A stretch of 38,756 nucleotides of DNA from an uncultured bacterium (GTDB lineage Bacteria > Cyanobacteriota > Vampirovibrionia > Gastranaerophilales > Gastranaerophilaceae), in the NCBI GenBank assembly GCA_900553895.1, contig USFB01000015.1:1-38756 (forward strand), read 5' to 3'. The number at the start of each line of letters is the position of its first letter. Positions within the stretch are counted from its first letter, which is position 1. The notes beneath the pieces were generated by a model. That model worked only from the letters and a program-made list of their open reading frames with translations, searched no databases and was not told the origin of the DNA. Shown here in pieces: positions 15,176 to 23,225 of this stretch. The position numbers were made by a program, and so were the translations under genes.

Positions 15176-17128
15176 ATGACGATTAGAAAACTTACTGTGG
15201 CAGCTGCAATTGCCGTTGGTATAGCAACGTGTTCGTTCAATACGGTAATGGCAGCCTGCCCATGCGACCAAAAACCTGTAGTAACAGAAGGTAAGTGTCC
15301 GATTAAGGAAATGCCTCAAGTTACAGGTCAAGCTTGTCCATGCCAAACTCCGGCTCCAAAAACAGATTGCGGATGCCCTGTTGCTCCACAATGTGAGCCC
15401 GACCCTGTTCCATCTTGCGCTTTATGCCCGGGAACAAAAGATTTACAACGCGAAGATATGAAACAAGTTTACTCATATCCTAACGCGGTTTACGGCTACA
15501 ACAACTTTGTAGGTACTGAAAAAGATTCAATCTACAAAGCAGAAGGATTTACCGTAAACAGAGAAATTAACAAACTTACAGCAGGCACAATGGGTACAAC
15601 CGTTGCAACTGATGGTAACATTACAGGTGCTGCTTCAAACATTCCTTGTCTAAATGATTTGACAAGTCATAGAGGTGCGCCAATCATTAGAGATGAAGCA
15701 AAAATGGATGGAAATTCTTGCCCAATTCAAATGAGTACGGCAAATTCAATTCAGGCGATTAAAAAAACTTTAACCCCTTTTGATTTGTCACCGTTTGCAA
15801 ACATGACAGGTGCAGCCGCTAATTTGCAAATGTTCCCTGATGTTCCTGACGGATATTGGGCGTCTTGCGAAATTGATAAACTGGCAACAAATGATGTTGT
15901 TGTCGGCTATCCTGACAGATTATTCAAACCTTCAAGAAACATTTCGCGTGCAGAATTTGCAACAATGTTAGTAAAAGGTTTTGACAAAGACATGTACTCT
16001 TGCGCACCTGAAAAATTATTCTCAGACGTACCTACAAATCACTGGGCAAACTCAGCAATTACGGTTGCTGTACATAATGACTTGCTTAAAGGTTATCCTA
16101 ACGGCAAATTTATGCCTAACCATAACGTAACAAGAGTTGAAGCTCTTTGTGCTTTATCAAAAGGTATCAAATGTGCAGAAATGGATAAATGCAAGGCTCA
16201 AGAAATCTTATCTAAATACTGCGACGGTAACACCGTTCCTGAATGGGCAATTATTCCTATCGCAAAAGCTTTAGAAAAAGGTGCTTTGAACAATTCACCT
16301 TCACCAAACACAATTGCACCATTTAAAGACGCATCACGTGCTGACATAGCAGCAATGTTACAAAACATTCGTGTTGCAGCAGGTATAGATAAGAACCCTG
16401 TAACAGCAAACAATGATTGCCCAATTTGTCCTACTGACAAAAAAGCATTCATTGAAAACGAAGAAATCGTTAAGATTCCAACTTTACAGTTAAAATTCAA
16501 AGACCAAGTAAGTGCTAAATCATCACACGTTGGTCAAAGATTTGCAGCTAAAACGTTAGAAGACGTAACAATTAACGGACACTTGTATCCATGCGGTTCT
16601 AACGTTCACGGTAAAGTTGTTGAAGTCGTAAGACCTTCAGGATGCCAAAAGGGTGCTTTAAAACTTGCATTCACAGAAATTGAAAACTGCGGTCACAAGG
16701 ATGTTTTACCAAGACAAATTCTTAACGCAGAAATCAACAAATCTAATACACCAAATATTGTATCAAGAGTTGTTACAGCTCCTCTTACTTGGGGTGGTCA
16801 AATGTTAGGTATTGTTGGTAGAACAACAGGCGGTATGTTGTCTAACTTAGGTAACGCCTTAGAAGACGTAGCTTCAGGCACAGGTATCGCATTAGGTGAA
16901 GCTTTCCAAGGTCAATTTATGGCATCAGCAAGAAGCTTGGGTGACGTAGCCGTTGATACAGTAAAAGCACCTATTGATATTACAAGAACTGCTTTATCAG
17001 GAACAATGGGCTTAGTTCAAGCAACAGGTGACGAAGTTGGTTACTTGGTTGACGCTAAGGGATACAAAATCTCTGCAATTAACCCGAAAGAACACGTAAC
17101 TATTGCTTTCGGTTGCAGTGGCGAATAG
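15176..17128 (+). CDS. S-layer-homology (SLH) domain surface protein
   Basis: 650-aa exported protein. I start it at the ATG at 15176 because AAAGGAGG lies 6 nt before it and MTIRKLTVAAAIAVGIATCS... up to VMA is a signal peptide (about 1-27). Mature residues 28-90 are Cys/Pro-rich (CPCDQKP, CPCQTPAPKTDCGCP, CALCPG). Three SLH repeats follow at about 219-275 (FPDVPDGYW, GYPDRLFKP, RAEFATML), 281-335 (FSDVPTNHW, GYPNGKFMP, RVEALCAL) and 353-405 (VPEWAIIPIAKALEKG, RADIAAML). After about 425 comes a beta-rich region with four Cys and then a Gly/Ala-rich amphipathic part (530-620). SLH domains tether proteins to wall glycan. It has a long leader and ends at a duplicated terminator. Confidence 0.9.
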   Translation: MTIRKLTVAAAIAVGIATCSFNTVMAACPCDQKPVVTEGKCPIKEMPQVTGQACPCQTPAPKTDCGCPVAPQCEPDPVPSCALCPGTKDLQREDMKQVYSYPNAVYGYNNFVGTEKDSIYKAEGFTVNREINKLTAGTMGTTVATDGNITGAASNIPCLNDLTSHRGAPIIRDEAKMDGNSCPIQMSTANSIQAIKKTLTPFDLSPFANMTGAAANLQMFPDVPDGYWASCEIDKLATNDVVVGYPDRLFKPSRNISRAEFATMLVKGFDKDMYSCAPEKLFSDVPTNHWANSAITVAVHNDLLKGYPNGKFMPNHNVTRVEALCALSKGIKCAEMDKCKAQEILSKYCDGNTVPEWAIIPIAKALEKGALNNSPSPNTIAPFKDASRADIAAMLQNIRVAAGIDKNPVTANNDCPICPTDKKAFIENEEIVKIPTLQLKFKDQVSAKSSHVGQRFAAKTLEDVTINGHLYPCGSNVHGKVVEVVRPSGCQKGALKLAFTEIENCGHKDVLPRQILNAEINKSNTPNIVSRVVTAPLTWGGQMLGIVGRTTGGMLSNLGNALEDVASGTGIALGEAFQGQFMASARSLGDVAVDTVKAPIDITRTALSGTMGLVQATGDEVGYLVDAKGYKISAINPKEHVTIAFGCSGE

Positions 17129-17130
17129 TA

Positions 17131-17219
17131 AGTTAATCGTTCGCTAAATAGGGGGAAGAAGTCGTAGGATATACGGCTTCTTTCTTTTTGGGGTGTTTTT
17201 GTTGGGCTGAAAGCCCAAC
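17131..17219 (+). repeat. Direct repeat A (89 bp), left copy
   Basis: Starts 3 nt after the SLH stop with AGTTAATCGTTCGCTAAATA, contains an intrinsic terminator and ends with the hairpin GTTGGGC-tgaaa-GCCCAAC. The right copy is at 19650-19737; the two differ only by a few bases and one indel in the T/G-rich spacer after the terminator. Confidence 0.9.
17158..17189 (+). terminator. Intrinsic terminator of the SLH gene
   Basis: GAAGTCGTA / TACGGCTTC (one G-T pair) with loop GGATA, followed by TTTCTTTTT. It lies inside direct repeat A. Confidence 0.8.
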
Positions 17220-17222
17220 AAA

Positions 17223-18029
17223 CTATAAGCTAATTACTTTTGCTATAATTTTTCGAAATTCTATTGGCATATTTTTTAGAACATCAATTGGATTTTTAAC
17301 AATATCTATTCCTTTTAAAGAATCGCATATTATTTTTGTAAATGTTTCCGAAAAAACTTCATGATACTGATTTGTTTTTATAGTTGAATATCTACCTAAA
17401 ACATCATTTATTAATAAATTTTCTTGATTATCAAAGCTTAAATTTGTTAGTTTTTTCATCATTTGTAGACCTAAATTTTTGTCATTTCTATAATATTTTT
17501 TCTTTGTATATGGACAGTTTCCTTCGTAACCATACTTAGAATAAATATAATTAAGATAAACACTGTGCATTATTTCATGTATAAAAGGGGATAAAAAATG
17601 AGAAGAACTTCGTTCTTTATTTATAAAACTCATATCCAATTTACTATTCAACGCTTCTATGCGTTCTTCCTTCTCATAAAAAATAGAACCTGTCAGAGCA
17701 GGAAATTTATTTTTTAAAACTAATTGAGTTTCAGGTATACAAAAACCATAGCCTTGAAAGTTAAATATTAAATCTTGTTTTGAGTATAAACCGATTTGAG
17801 GTATTGATAATAATAAGAAATTAAGTTTATTTTTTAAATTATTAATAATTTCAATAGCATTTATCGTAGAAAAGGCGACTGTTTGATTGTTTTCAAAATC
17901 AGCTTTTATATTATATTGTCGTAAAATAAATTCTACCTTTTCTGTACTAGTATTATTACATTTTTGTATAATATTAGAACTAAGTCCTGATTTAAAATTA
18001 ATATTTTGTTTTATATTTGTAATTTTCAC
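17223..18029 (-). CDS. Zincin-like protein with HEIMH motif, function unknown
   Basis: 268-aa protein. The N-terminus MKITNIKQNINFKSG fits the shared N-terminal pattern of this window. Residues 149-160 read FIHEIMHSVYLN: an HExxH helix with H151, E152, H155. About 70 residues later comes YHEVFSETFTKII with E224 and E228, the spacing and flavour of the downstream Glu helix in gluzincins such as the lethal-factor-like family. No signal peptide or transmembrane span is seen. A peptidase role is an inference; no family is recognised. It is the last gene of a three-gene operon (12-nt gaps) within the block bounded by direct repeat A. Confidence 0.68.
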   Translation of the reverse strand: MKITNIKQNINFKSGLSSNIIQKCNNTSTEKVEFILRQYNIKADFENNQTVAFSTINAIEIINNLKNKLNFLLLSIPQIGLYSKQDLIFNFQGYGFCIPETQLVLKNKFPALTGSIFYEKEERIEALNSKLDMSFINKERSSSHFLSPFIHEIMHSVYLNYIYSKYGYEGNCPYTKKKYYRNDKNLGLQMMKKLTNLSFDNQENLLINDVLGRYSTIKTNQYHEVFSETFTKIICDSLKGIDIVKNPIDVLKNMPIEFRKIIAKVISL

Positions 18030-18041
18030 ATCAATTCGATT

Positions 18042-18260
18042 TTAAGGTTTTCCATTATATTTAAATGCTTTATATATCCAATACAAAACACAAGAACTTA
18101 CCAATGTATAATCTACATATTTCCATAATTTATCTTTTTTATATTTTTCTTTTGGAATTTTTACATAATCACCTTCATCAATTACTTTACTTGAACGATA
18201 TGTAATTGAACATTGATTGTTTTTGTAATGTGTATTAGATTGTACAGGTAATACTTGCAT
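18042..18260 (-). CDS. 72-aa single-pass membrane protein, unknown
   Basis: Starts MQVLPVQSNTHYKNNQ and has SITYRSS after it, similar to the N-terminal pattern of its operon neighbours. The middle is basic (IPKEKYKKDKLWKY); YTLVSSCVLYWIYKAF near the C-terminus is a probable membrane segment. It is 12 nt downstream of the 298-aa gene and 12 nt upstream of the zincin-like gene, so all three are co-transcribed. No known family recognised; a role as partner or immunity/anchor protein to the zincin would be speculation. Confidence 0.6.
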   Translation of the reverse strand: MQVLPVQSNTHYKNNQCSITYRSSKVIDEGDYVKIPKEKYKKDKLWKYVDYTLVSSCVLYWIYKAFKYNGKP

Positions 18261-18272
18261 AGAATGTTTTCC

Positions 18273-19169
18273 TTATAAAGATTGCATGCTGGTCTTATAT
18301 TCATTATATGTATTAGGTGGTAATTTCTTTCCAGAGTTAATAACTCTTGCAAAATAATTTTCTAATAATTGTTTATACCTTTGAATTACACCTTGTTTTT
18401 CATTTAAATAGTTTGAATGTTCATATTTATTTAATGTTGTTAAAAGATTTAAATTATCAAAAGCTATTGTGAGTCTTGTAATTTCTTTTTTATCTTTTTT
18501 GTCCTCAGATAGACAAGGATCAAGTATTTGTTGTAAATTGAAAGGATTACAGCACCATTCGTACTCAGTTGGCAAAGTGGTATAATTATAACAAAAATTA
18601 TCATTACACCAAAAAGATTTATGTCTTACTTGATTATATTTAGCAGAAAATAAACAAGTATCCAACTTTTCTTCTTTAAAAGATTTGTATATAGAATCTC
18701 TCAAATTAGCAAAGATATTTATAAAATCTTTTGTAATTTCATGACCATTGTCAAAACAGCTTGTAAGTAAATCTTTTTTAGCTTGTATATTTAAAAAATT
18801 GTTATCAGGAATTTCATTTAGTCTTGCAACACAAGTTCTTCTTAATTCATCTAAATCAGTTAAGTCTTTGTCCATAAATCCGGAAATCCAATATGCCCAG
18901 CCTTGATTTTCATAATTATAAAATGTATCCGGCGTTTTAGTCATAGCTCTAACACCAATCAAAAATTTTTCTGTATTATTACTATGTACATGCTCTTTTA
19001 AAGCATATAAATAATCAACCTTTTTTCTACTCTTTATAGCACTTAAACCTTCTTTTGCTGCTAATAAGACTAAAGTTGTGGAAATTCCACAAAAATTTAT
19101 ATTGTTAGATTTTTGTTTTTTGGTTGAACAATATTTATTTTGGTAATTATTAATTGCAGAAACTTTCAC
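18273..19169 (-). CDS. Protein of unknown function, GTG start
   Basis: 298-aa protein. I choose GTG at 19169 over the ATG at 19232: AGGG lies 8 nt before the GTG, the ATG would add a run of hydrophobic and low-complexity residues, and the GTG start gives MKVSAINNYQNKYC followed by NNINFCGIS, matching the two-part N-terminal pattern of the other accessory proteins. After a short hydrophobic stretch (TTLVLLAAKEG) the protein is mainly helical and charged, with Cys and Trp scattered in the C-terminal half (CLFSAKYNQVRHKSFWCN, YEWCCNPFN). No family recognised. It is the first gene of the operon in the direct-repeat-bounded block. Confidence 0.6.
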   Translation of the reverse strand: MKVSAINNYQNKYCSTKKQKSNNINFCGISTTLVLLAAKEGLSAIKSRKKVDYLYALKEHVHSNNTEKFLIGVRAMTKTPDTFYNYENQGWAYWISGFMDKDLTDLDELRRTCVARLNEIPDNNFLNIQAKKDLLTSCFDNGHEITKDFINIFANLRDSIYKSFKEEKLDTCLFSAKYNQVRHKSFWCNDNFCYNYTTLPTEYEWCCNPFNLQQILDPCLSEDKKDKKEITRLTIAFDNLNLLTTLNKYEHSNYLNEKQGVIQRYKQLLENYFARVINSGKKLPPNTYNEYKTSMQSL

Positions 19170-19340
19170 TAATTTAACCCTATATTGATTTGGATACAAT
19201 ATTATATTAGTAAAAATGAAAAACAATATCAATAATCGTTAATATATTTTGTTACACTTGTTCACATTATATGTTATTTTTCTTAATTTTTAGATACTAT
19301 GATACATAAAAATGTAATAATACAAGAAAGGAGATAGTAC

Positions 19341-19655
19341 ATGATATCTATTAGTAAAATTAGTTCTATATCTACAATGCCAAAAACAAAAAATCTGCCA
19401 AAAGTTGTATTACCTGCAACCAGTTCATTAGGAATTTTAGCAGGATCTTCATTGGGAGAAGGTTTTCCTCCAAGCAATATAGAACATATTCCTGGAACAA
19501 GTGCAGAAGATTCTATTATTGATCAATTTGAACATACCGGAGATATGATAATGGATTTAGGTTCTGAAATAGGGGAAAGTGTTGTTAATGGAGCTTCTCA
19601 TGTTGTAGATAAATTTCTTGATTTAGCAAGTGATGTGTTAGATGCTCTGAGTTAA
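19341..19655 (+). CDS. Small 104-aa acidic protein, unknown
   Basis: AAGGAG lies 8 nt before the ATG. The product begins MISISKISSISTMPKTKNL, has a Gly/Ser-rich middle (ATSSLGILAGSSLGEG) and an acidic amphipathic helical C-terminus (MIMDLGSEIGESVVNGASHV, KFLDLASDVLDALS). No cysteine. The last sense codon (Ser) and the TAA stop lie inside direct repeat A, so the gene is joined precisely to the duplicated terminator. It is divergent from the three-gene operon. It could be a secreted small peptide or effector-like product; no family recognised. Confidence 0.6.
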   Translation: MISISKISSISTMPKTKNLPKVVLPATSSLGILAGSSLGEGFPPSNIEHIPGTSAEDSIIDQFEHTGDMIMDLGSEIGESVVNGASHVVDKFLDLASDVLDALS

Positions 19656-19737
19656 TCGTTCGCTAAATAGGGGGAAGAAGTCGTAGGATATACGGCTTCT
19701 TTCTTTTTTTGTGTTTTTGTTGGGCTGAAAGCCCAAC
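19650..19737 (+). repeat. Direct repeat A (88 bp), right copy
   Basis: Near-identical to 17131-17219, in the same orientation, beginning within the last codons of the 104-aa gene and ending with the GTTGGGC/GCCCAAC hairpin (19719-19737). Confidence 0.9.
19677..19710 (+). terminator. Intrinsic terminator of the 104-aa gene
   Basis: GAAGTCGTA-ggata-TACGGCTTC followed by TTTCTTTTTTT; the duplicate of the SLH gene terminator. Confidence 0.8.
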
Positions 19738-19764
19738 CTACTTTTTCTATAAATATAGTACGAG

Positions 19765-19795
19765 GTCGTGTTGGACTGTTTTCATCCAACACGAC
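19765..19795. repeat. GTGTTGGA hairpin repeat, copy 2 (inverted)
   Basis: Perfect 11-bp arms GTCGTGTTGGA / TCCAACACGAC. Its reverse complement matches 10066-10100 including the flanking ATTTTTTGTC. Confidence 0.8.
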
Positions 19796-19816
19796 AAAAA
19801 ATTTGATTTGTAGAAT

Positions 19817-19846
19817 GTTAATGGTGTAAAGAATTGCACCATTAAC
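19817..19846. repeat. GGTGCAA-type hairpin, variant copy 3
   Basis: GTTAATGGTG / CACCATTAAC, perfect 10-bp arms. GCACCATTAACT is shared with the copies at 9984-9995 and 11804-11815. Confidence 0.7.
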
Positions 19847-19873
19847 TTAAAAACCAAAAGCTCAACCACGAAT

Positions 19874-20491
19874 TTACATAAATCTATTATGTACTTTTTC
19901 CCACTCAACAGAAGTTATTCTGCCATGTCCCGGGTAAATTACGGTTTCCTGCGGTAACGTAAAAATTTTATCTTCAATACTTTTTACGATTTGGTTAAAA
20001 TCTCCGCCTTCCAAGTCGCATCGACCTACCGCTTCTTTAAAAATTGTGTCACCGGAAAACAAATTTCCGTCAACCAAATAGCAAACTCCACCTTGAGTAT
20101 GTCCCGGAGTGTGTAAAACTTTGATTTCCAAAGAACCGAGTTTTACCTTGTCATTGTCTTCTACAAAGATATCGACTTTAGGAATTGTTATCTCTGGCAT
20201 GCCAAACATCGACATATATTGGTTTGCATTGTTTAACCAACCCAAATCAGCTTTGTGCATAACAACTTGGGGATGACTTTTAAAACGGTCGGGACGAATA
20301 CCTGCAATGTGGTCAAAATGCCCGTGAGTTAATAAAATATATTTCAAATTCGCGCCTTGTTTTTCAAGTTCTTCATCGATTCTGTCATCAATAGACGAAC
20401 AATCAATCAAAGCTGCTTCTTTAGTTTCCTCATCAATTATCAAATAATTGTTGTTATCAATAGGTGGTTCTACAAATGTTTTTATAATCAT
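19874..20491 (-). CDS. MBL-fold metallo-hydrolase (glyoxalase II-like)
   Basis: 205-aa metallo-beta-lactamase-fold hydrolase. The metal site is H56-G-H58-F-D60-H61 in LLTHGHFDHIAG, then H in HTPGHTQGG near 130, D in LFSGDTIF near 150 and a final H in YPGHGRIT near 192, so the full HxHxDH/H/D/H ligand set is present. The compact length and the absence of the C-terminal helical domain fit the YcbL-like branch of glyoxalase-II-type thioester hydrolases more than classical GloB; the substrate is uncertain. It follows a strong bidirectional terminator and is transcribed in the same direction as the glycogen-synthase-like gene. Confidence 0.88.
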   Translation of the reverse strand: MIIKTFVEPPIDNNNYLIIDEETKEAALIDCSSIDDRIDEELEKQGANLKYILLTHGHFDHIAGIRPDRFKSHPQVVMHKADLGWLNNANQYMSMFGMPEITIPKVDIFVEDNDKVKLGSLEIKVLHTPGHTQGGVCYLVDGNLFSGDTIFKEAVGRCDLEGGDFNQIVKSIEDKIFTLPQETVIYPGHGRITSVEWEKVHNRFM

Positions 20492-20508
20492 AAAGATATT
20501 TTAACATG

Positions 20509-20541
20509 AAAAAAGAATGGCTTTTACACCATTCTTTTTTT
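20509..20541. terminator. Bidirectional intrinsic terminator
   Basis: AAAAAGAATGG / CCATTCTTTTT perfect 11-bp stem with an 8-nt loop and T/A runs on both sides. It ends the glycogen-synthase-like transcript on the minus strand. Confidence 0.85.
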
Positions 20542-20555
20542 ATCTTTTATAAATT

Positions 20556-23225
20556 TTATCCTACACAAGACAAATGTCCATTTTTCTTTTCTTCTTCAAA
20601 TCTTGGAGAAAGCCATCCTGATTTATATCCTGCATAACCTAAACCAACAAGACCTAAAGCACCGGCTGTAATCATGGAAGCTTTTTTGTGAGCCTTAAAC
20701 CATTTTTTCATACCACCGCCCTTTATACCAGAACCACCTTCGACGCCATTTGTTAATCCTGAGAAATCAAGTTTAATCAAATCTTCTTTTGAAAGATTTT
20801 TTCCATTATTTCTTATATGGTATTCTCTATATAATTCAGCAGAAGATTTGTTTGTTTTGCTTAACCAACCATTACCTTCCCAGCTTGTATTCATGTTCAC
20901 TTGGTTATGTAAAATTCTTTCTGCAACATCACCATTTCTATATTTATTTAACGCTCTATCTAAGCAGTCAACCAATTCATCTGAAACAATTGAGTCACGC
21001 AAATCCTTAATTGCGCTTTGATATTTTTGATTATCTTTTAATTTTTTAGCTAACAATTCTTCTGATAATTCGTTACCTGTTCTCAATTTGTAAGTTTGTT
21101 TTAATTCTTTTGAAATACTTTCTTTTGTTTTTAAGAATTTTTGTTTTGCCTCAGGAGAAGCAATGCCATCTTCAAGACAGGTTTCTAATGGTGTAAAGAA
21201 TTCATGCTTTGTTTTGAAACCGTCTGCTAATTTTGCTTCACCTGCGATATCAGGATCAAAATTCTTTTGAGCTAAGCCTTGAGCGTTTGTAACGATTGGA
21301 GTACAAAGTTTCTTTTTGGCTTCCAAGTCAGTTAATTCGCAAGGTGCAGTTCTTGAAGGAAGAAGTGAAACATCAGCAGCAGAAGCTAATGCAGTACCGG
21401 GAGCAAAACCTTCCAAGTAAACAAATCTGCCTTTAATTTTTGGATTTTCGTTTAACTTCTTAATTTTTTCTGTAATTACTTTATAATCAGGTGTTGATTC
21501 ATCAAGAGGACCGCCCATTACAAGCAATGTATTAGGGTCTTTGTTTGCATATTTTTCAAATGCATCCATTACTGTATCCATCGCTTTTTGGAAGTCGCCA
21601 CGTCCCCAGCTTACTGCTAATTTGATATCTTCGCCTTTTTTCAATTTGTCGATATAAGATTTGTCAATATTACCGTGAACTTTTACTTTCGCATCGGCTT
21701 TACCTGCAGCTATCAAAGACAAACCTGAACCTTCTTTCATCCATTCGCCTTTTTTAGCATCCCAAGCTTGCGCTTTTTCGTAAGCACCGCTTAATCTGTC
21801 AAACAAATTCAATTTTAATTCTTTTTTAGCCTCTCTAATATCTTTTAGAGAAGTTTTATCTTTATTGAATGCGTCAAACGCTTTAATTGTAACTTCTTTA
21901 CCGTCCGCCGTTTTTAATTTTGAATCAGTTTTAAATCCCGGTAAACCGAGTTTTTCATAATATGCTAAACTTGGGTCGTTTAATGGGTTTGTAAGTCCCT
22001 TAAATCTACCCAATTTATCCAATTCAATCAAGTCTTTTTGAATTGCAGGAGTAATTTCTGGATTTTTTAACAATGTTTCGTAGTAACCTTCTGATACAGT
22101 TGTAAACATTGGAACGTAATCTTTTTTAGCATAATAGATTGGAATTGACATTGCGTTTACGCTGTCAGAACCTTTCAATAAGTCTTTCAAAATTGTTTTT
22201 TTCAAGAAAGCTTCTTCCTGACCGGTTTGCAAAGCTTCTAAATATTTTGGGTCTTTTGTAATTGCTTCAATTTGTTCAGGAGTTGCACCAAGGTTTACAA
22301 TCATACTTTTTGCAGAGGTACCTTGAATGTAGCCGTCACCTAAGTTGTGACCGATTTCAGACAAGAATTTGTCTTTCCAATAGCTTTCGCCGTTTGCGTT
22401 TGCAATCGCTGCGTTTTGAATTAAATAAGCGGCTTGACCATCAGAACAAATAATATGTTTAGGGTCAAATCCGTCAACTGCTTTTTGAGAAGCATCCATC
22501 AATTGTTGGCAAGCTTTACTTGCTTTTGCGTATGAGTCACCCTTCCAAGAATTTGATAATAGTTTTGTGCTGCTAGAATAACTTCCATCTGCATAAGGTT
22601 TACTCATTGATGCGGTTGCGTCTGAAAATACTAAGAAGAAATCAACATTTGGAGCTTTCTTTTTCAAGTTTTCTGTTGGTCTTACTTTATATAAACCGAT
22701 TTTAGATTCTTTTTCTAATCCCCAATTCATTGTAGAAGTTTTTACTTCATCTAATAGGAAATAGTCACCTTCTTTTGATAAAATGTCCGAAATAGATTTT
22801 TTATCTAAATCTTGCATCGTAAAAAATGGTGTTCCCTCTTTACCTTTTAGAGGGTGTCCGTCAGGTAAATTGTTGGGAACTCTATGAACTTGAACATCTG
22901 TAACCAGTTCTCCGCTTTTATCGTATACTTTTTTGCCGTTATAATATGGCATAAATTTAACGGTTTTACCTTGCGTATTTGAATCAACAACATTTAGTGA
23001 GTTGTAGTCGTTTGATACGGTACCAACACCACCACCTTTTGCACCAAGCAAAGGTTCTTCCATTACCCAATGCGCTACGTGATTAGGATTTCCACCTCTA
23101 AAAGAAATTTTGGTCATTCCTTTTGGAACATCAATTCCTTGAGGTTGTCCTTCGGTTGCTTTCACACTCTTTGCATTTCTTGCTCTGATAGCAGAATAAT
23201 CAGTACCTATCGCGTTAATCTTCAT
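20556..23225 (-). CDS. Glycogen/starch synthase-like GT5 protein with C-terminal membrane anchor
   Basis: 889-aa protein. The start at 23225 has TAAGGAG 9 nt upstream. The N-terminus MKINAIGTDYSAIRARN and, at 42-47, KISFRG carry the shared N-terminal pattern. VMEEPLLGAKGGGVGTVSND (from about residue 57) matches the KxGGLGDV glucan-binding/ADP motif of GT5 synthases; later IICSDGQAAYLIQNA (the HxHDW region, degenerate), VSWGRGDFQKAMDT, and LPSRTAPCELTDLEAKKKLC (family PSxFEPCGLxQL). The C-terminal tail is unusual: basic MKKWFKAHKKAS followed by a hydrophobic ITAGALGLVGLGYAGY, predicting a tail anchor. At 889 aa it is nearly twice a normal GlgA (about 480). The catalytic status is uncertain because of the motif divergence. 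Confidence 0.75.
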   Translation of the reverse strand: MKINAIGTDYSAIRARNAKSVKATEGQPQGIDVPKGMTKISFRGGNPNHVAHWVMEEPLLGAKGGGVGTVSNDYNSLNVVDSNTQGKTVKFMPYYNGKKVYDKSGELVTDVQVHRVPNNLPDGHPLKGKEGTPFFTMQDLDKKSISDILSKEGDYFLLDEVKTSTMNWGLEKESKIGLYKVRPTENLKKKAPNVDFFLVFSDATASMSKPYADGSYSSSTKLLSNSWKGDSYAKASKACQQLMDASQKAVDGFDPKHIICSDGQAAYLIQNAAIANANGESYWKDKFLSEIGHNLGDGYIQGTSAKSMIVNLGATPEQIEAITKDPKYLEALQTGQEEAFLKKTILKDLLKGSDSVNAMSIPIYYAKKDYVPMFTTVSEGYYETLLKNPEITPAIQKDLIELDKLGRFKGLTNPLNDPSLAYYEKLGLPGFKTDSKLKTADGKEVTIKAFDAFNKDKTSLKDIREAKKELKLNLFDRLSGAYEKAQAWDAKKGEWMKEGSGLSLIAAGKADAKVKVHGNIDKSYIDKLKKGEDIKLAVSWGRGDFQKAMDTVMDAFEKYANKDPNTLLVMGGPLDESTPDYKVITEKIKKLNENPKIKGRFVYLEGFAPGTALASAADVSLLPSRTAPCELTDLEAKKKLCTPIVTNAQGLAQKNFDPDIAGEAKLADGFKTKHEFFTPLETCLEDGIASPEAKQKFLKTKESISKELKQTYKLRTGNELSEELLAKKLKDNQKYQSAIKDLRDSIVSDELVDCLDRALNKYRNGDVAERILHNQVNMNTSWEGNGWLSKTNKSSAELYREYHIRNNGKNLSKEDLIKLDFSGLTNGVEGGSGIKGGGMKKWFKAHKKASMITAGALGLVGLGYAGYKSGWLSPRFEEEKKNGHLSCVG

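Noticed and set aside
17131..19737. Prophage or integrative element with integrase for the repeat-bounded block
   Set aside because: No integrase, excisionase, replication or structural gene lies inside; only the direct repeats are consistent with integration.
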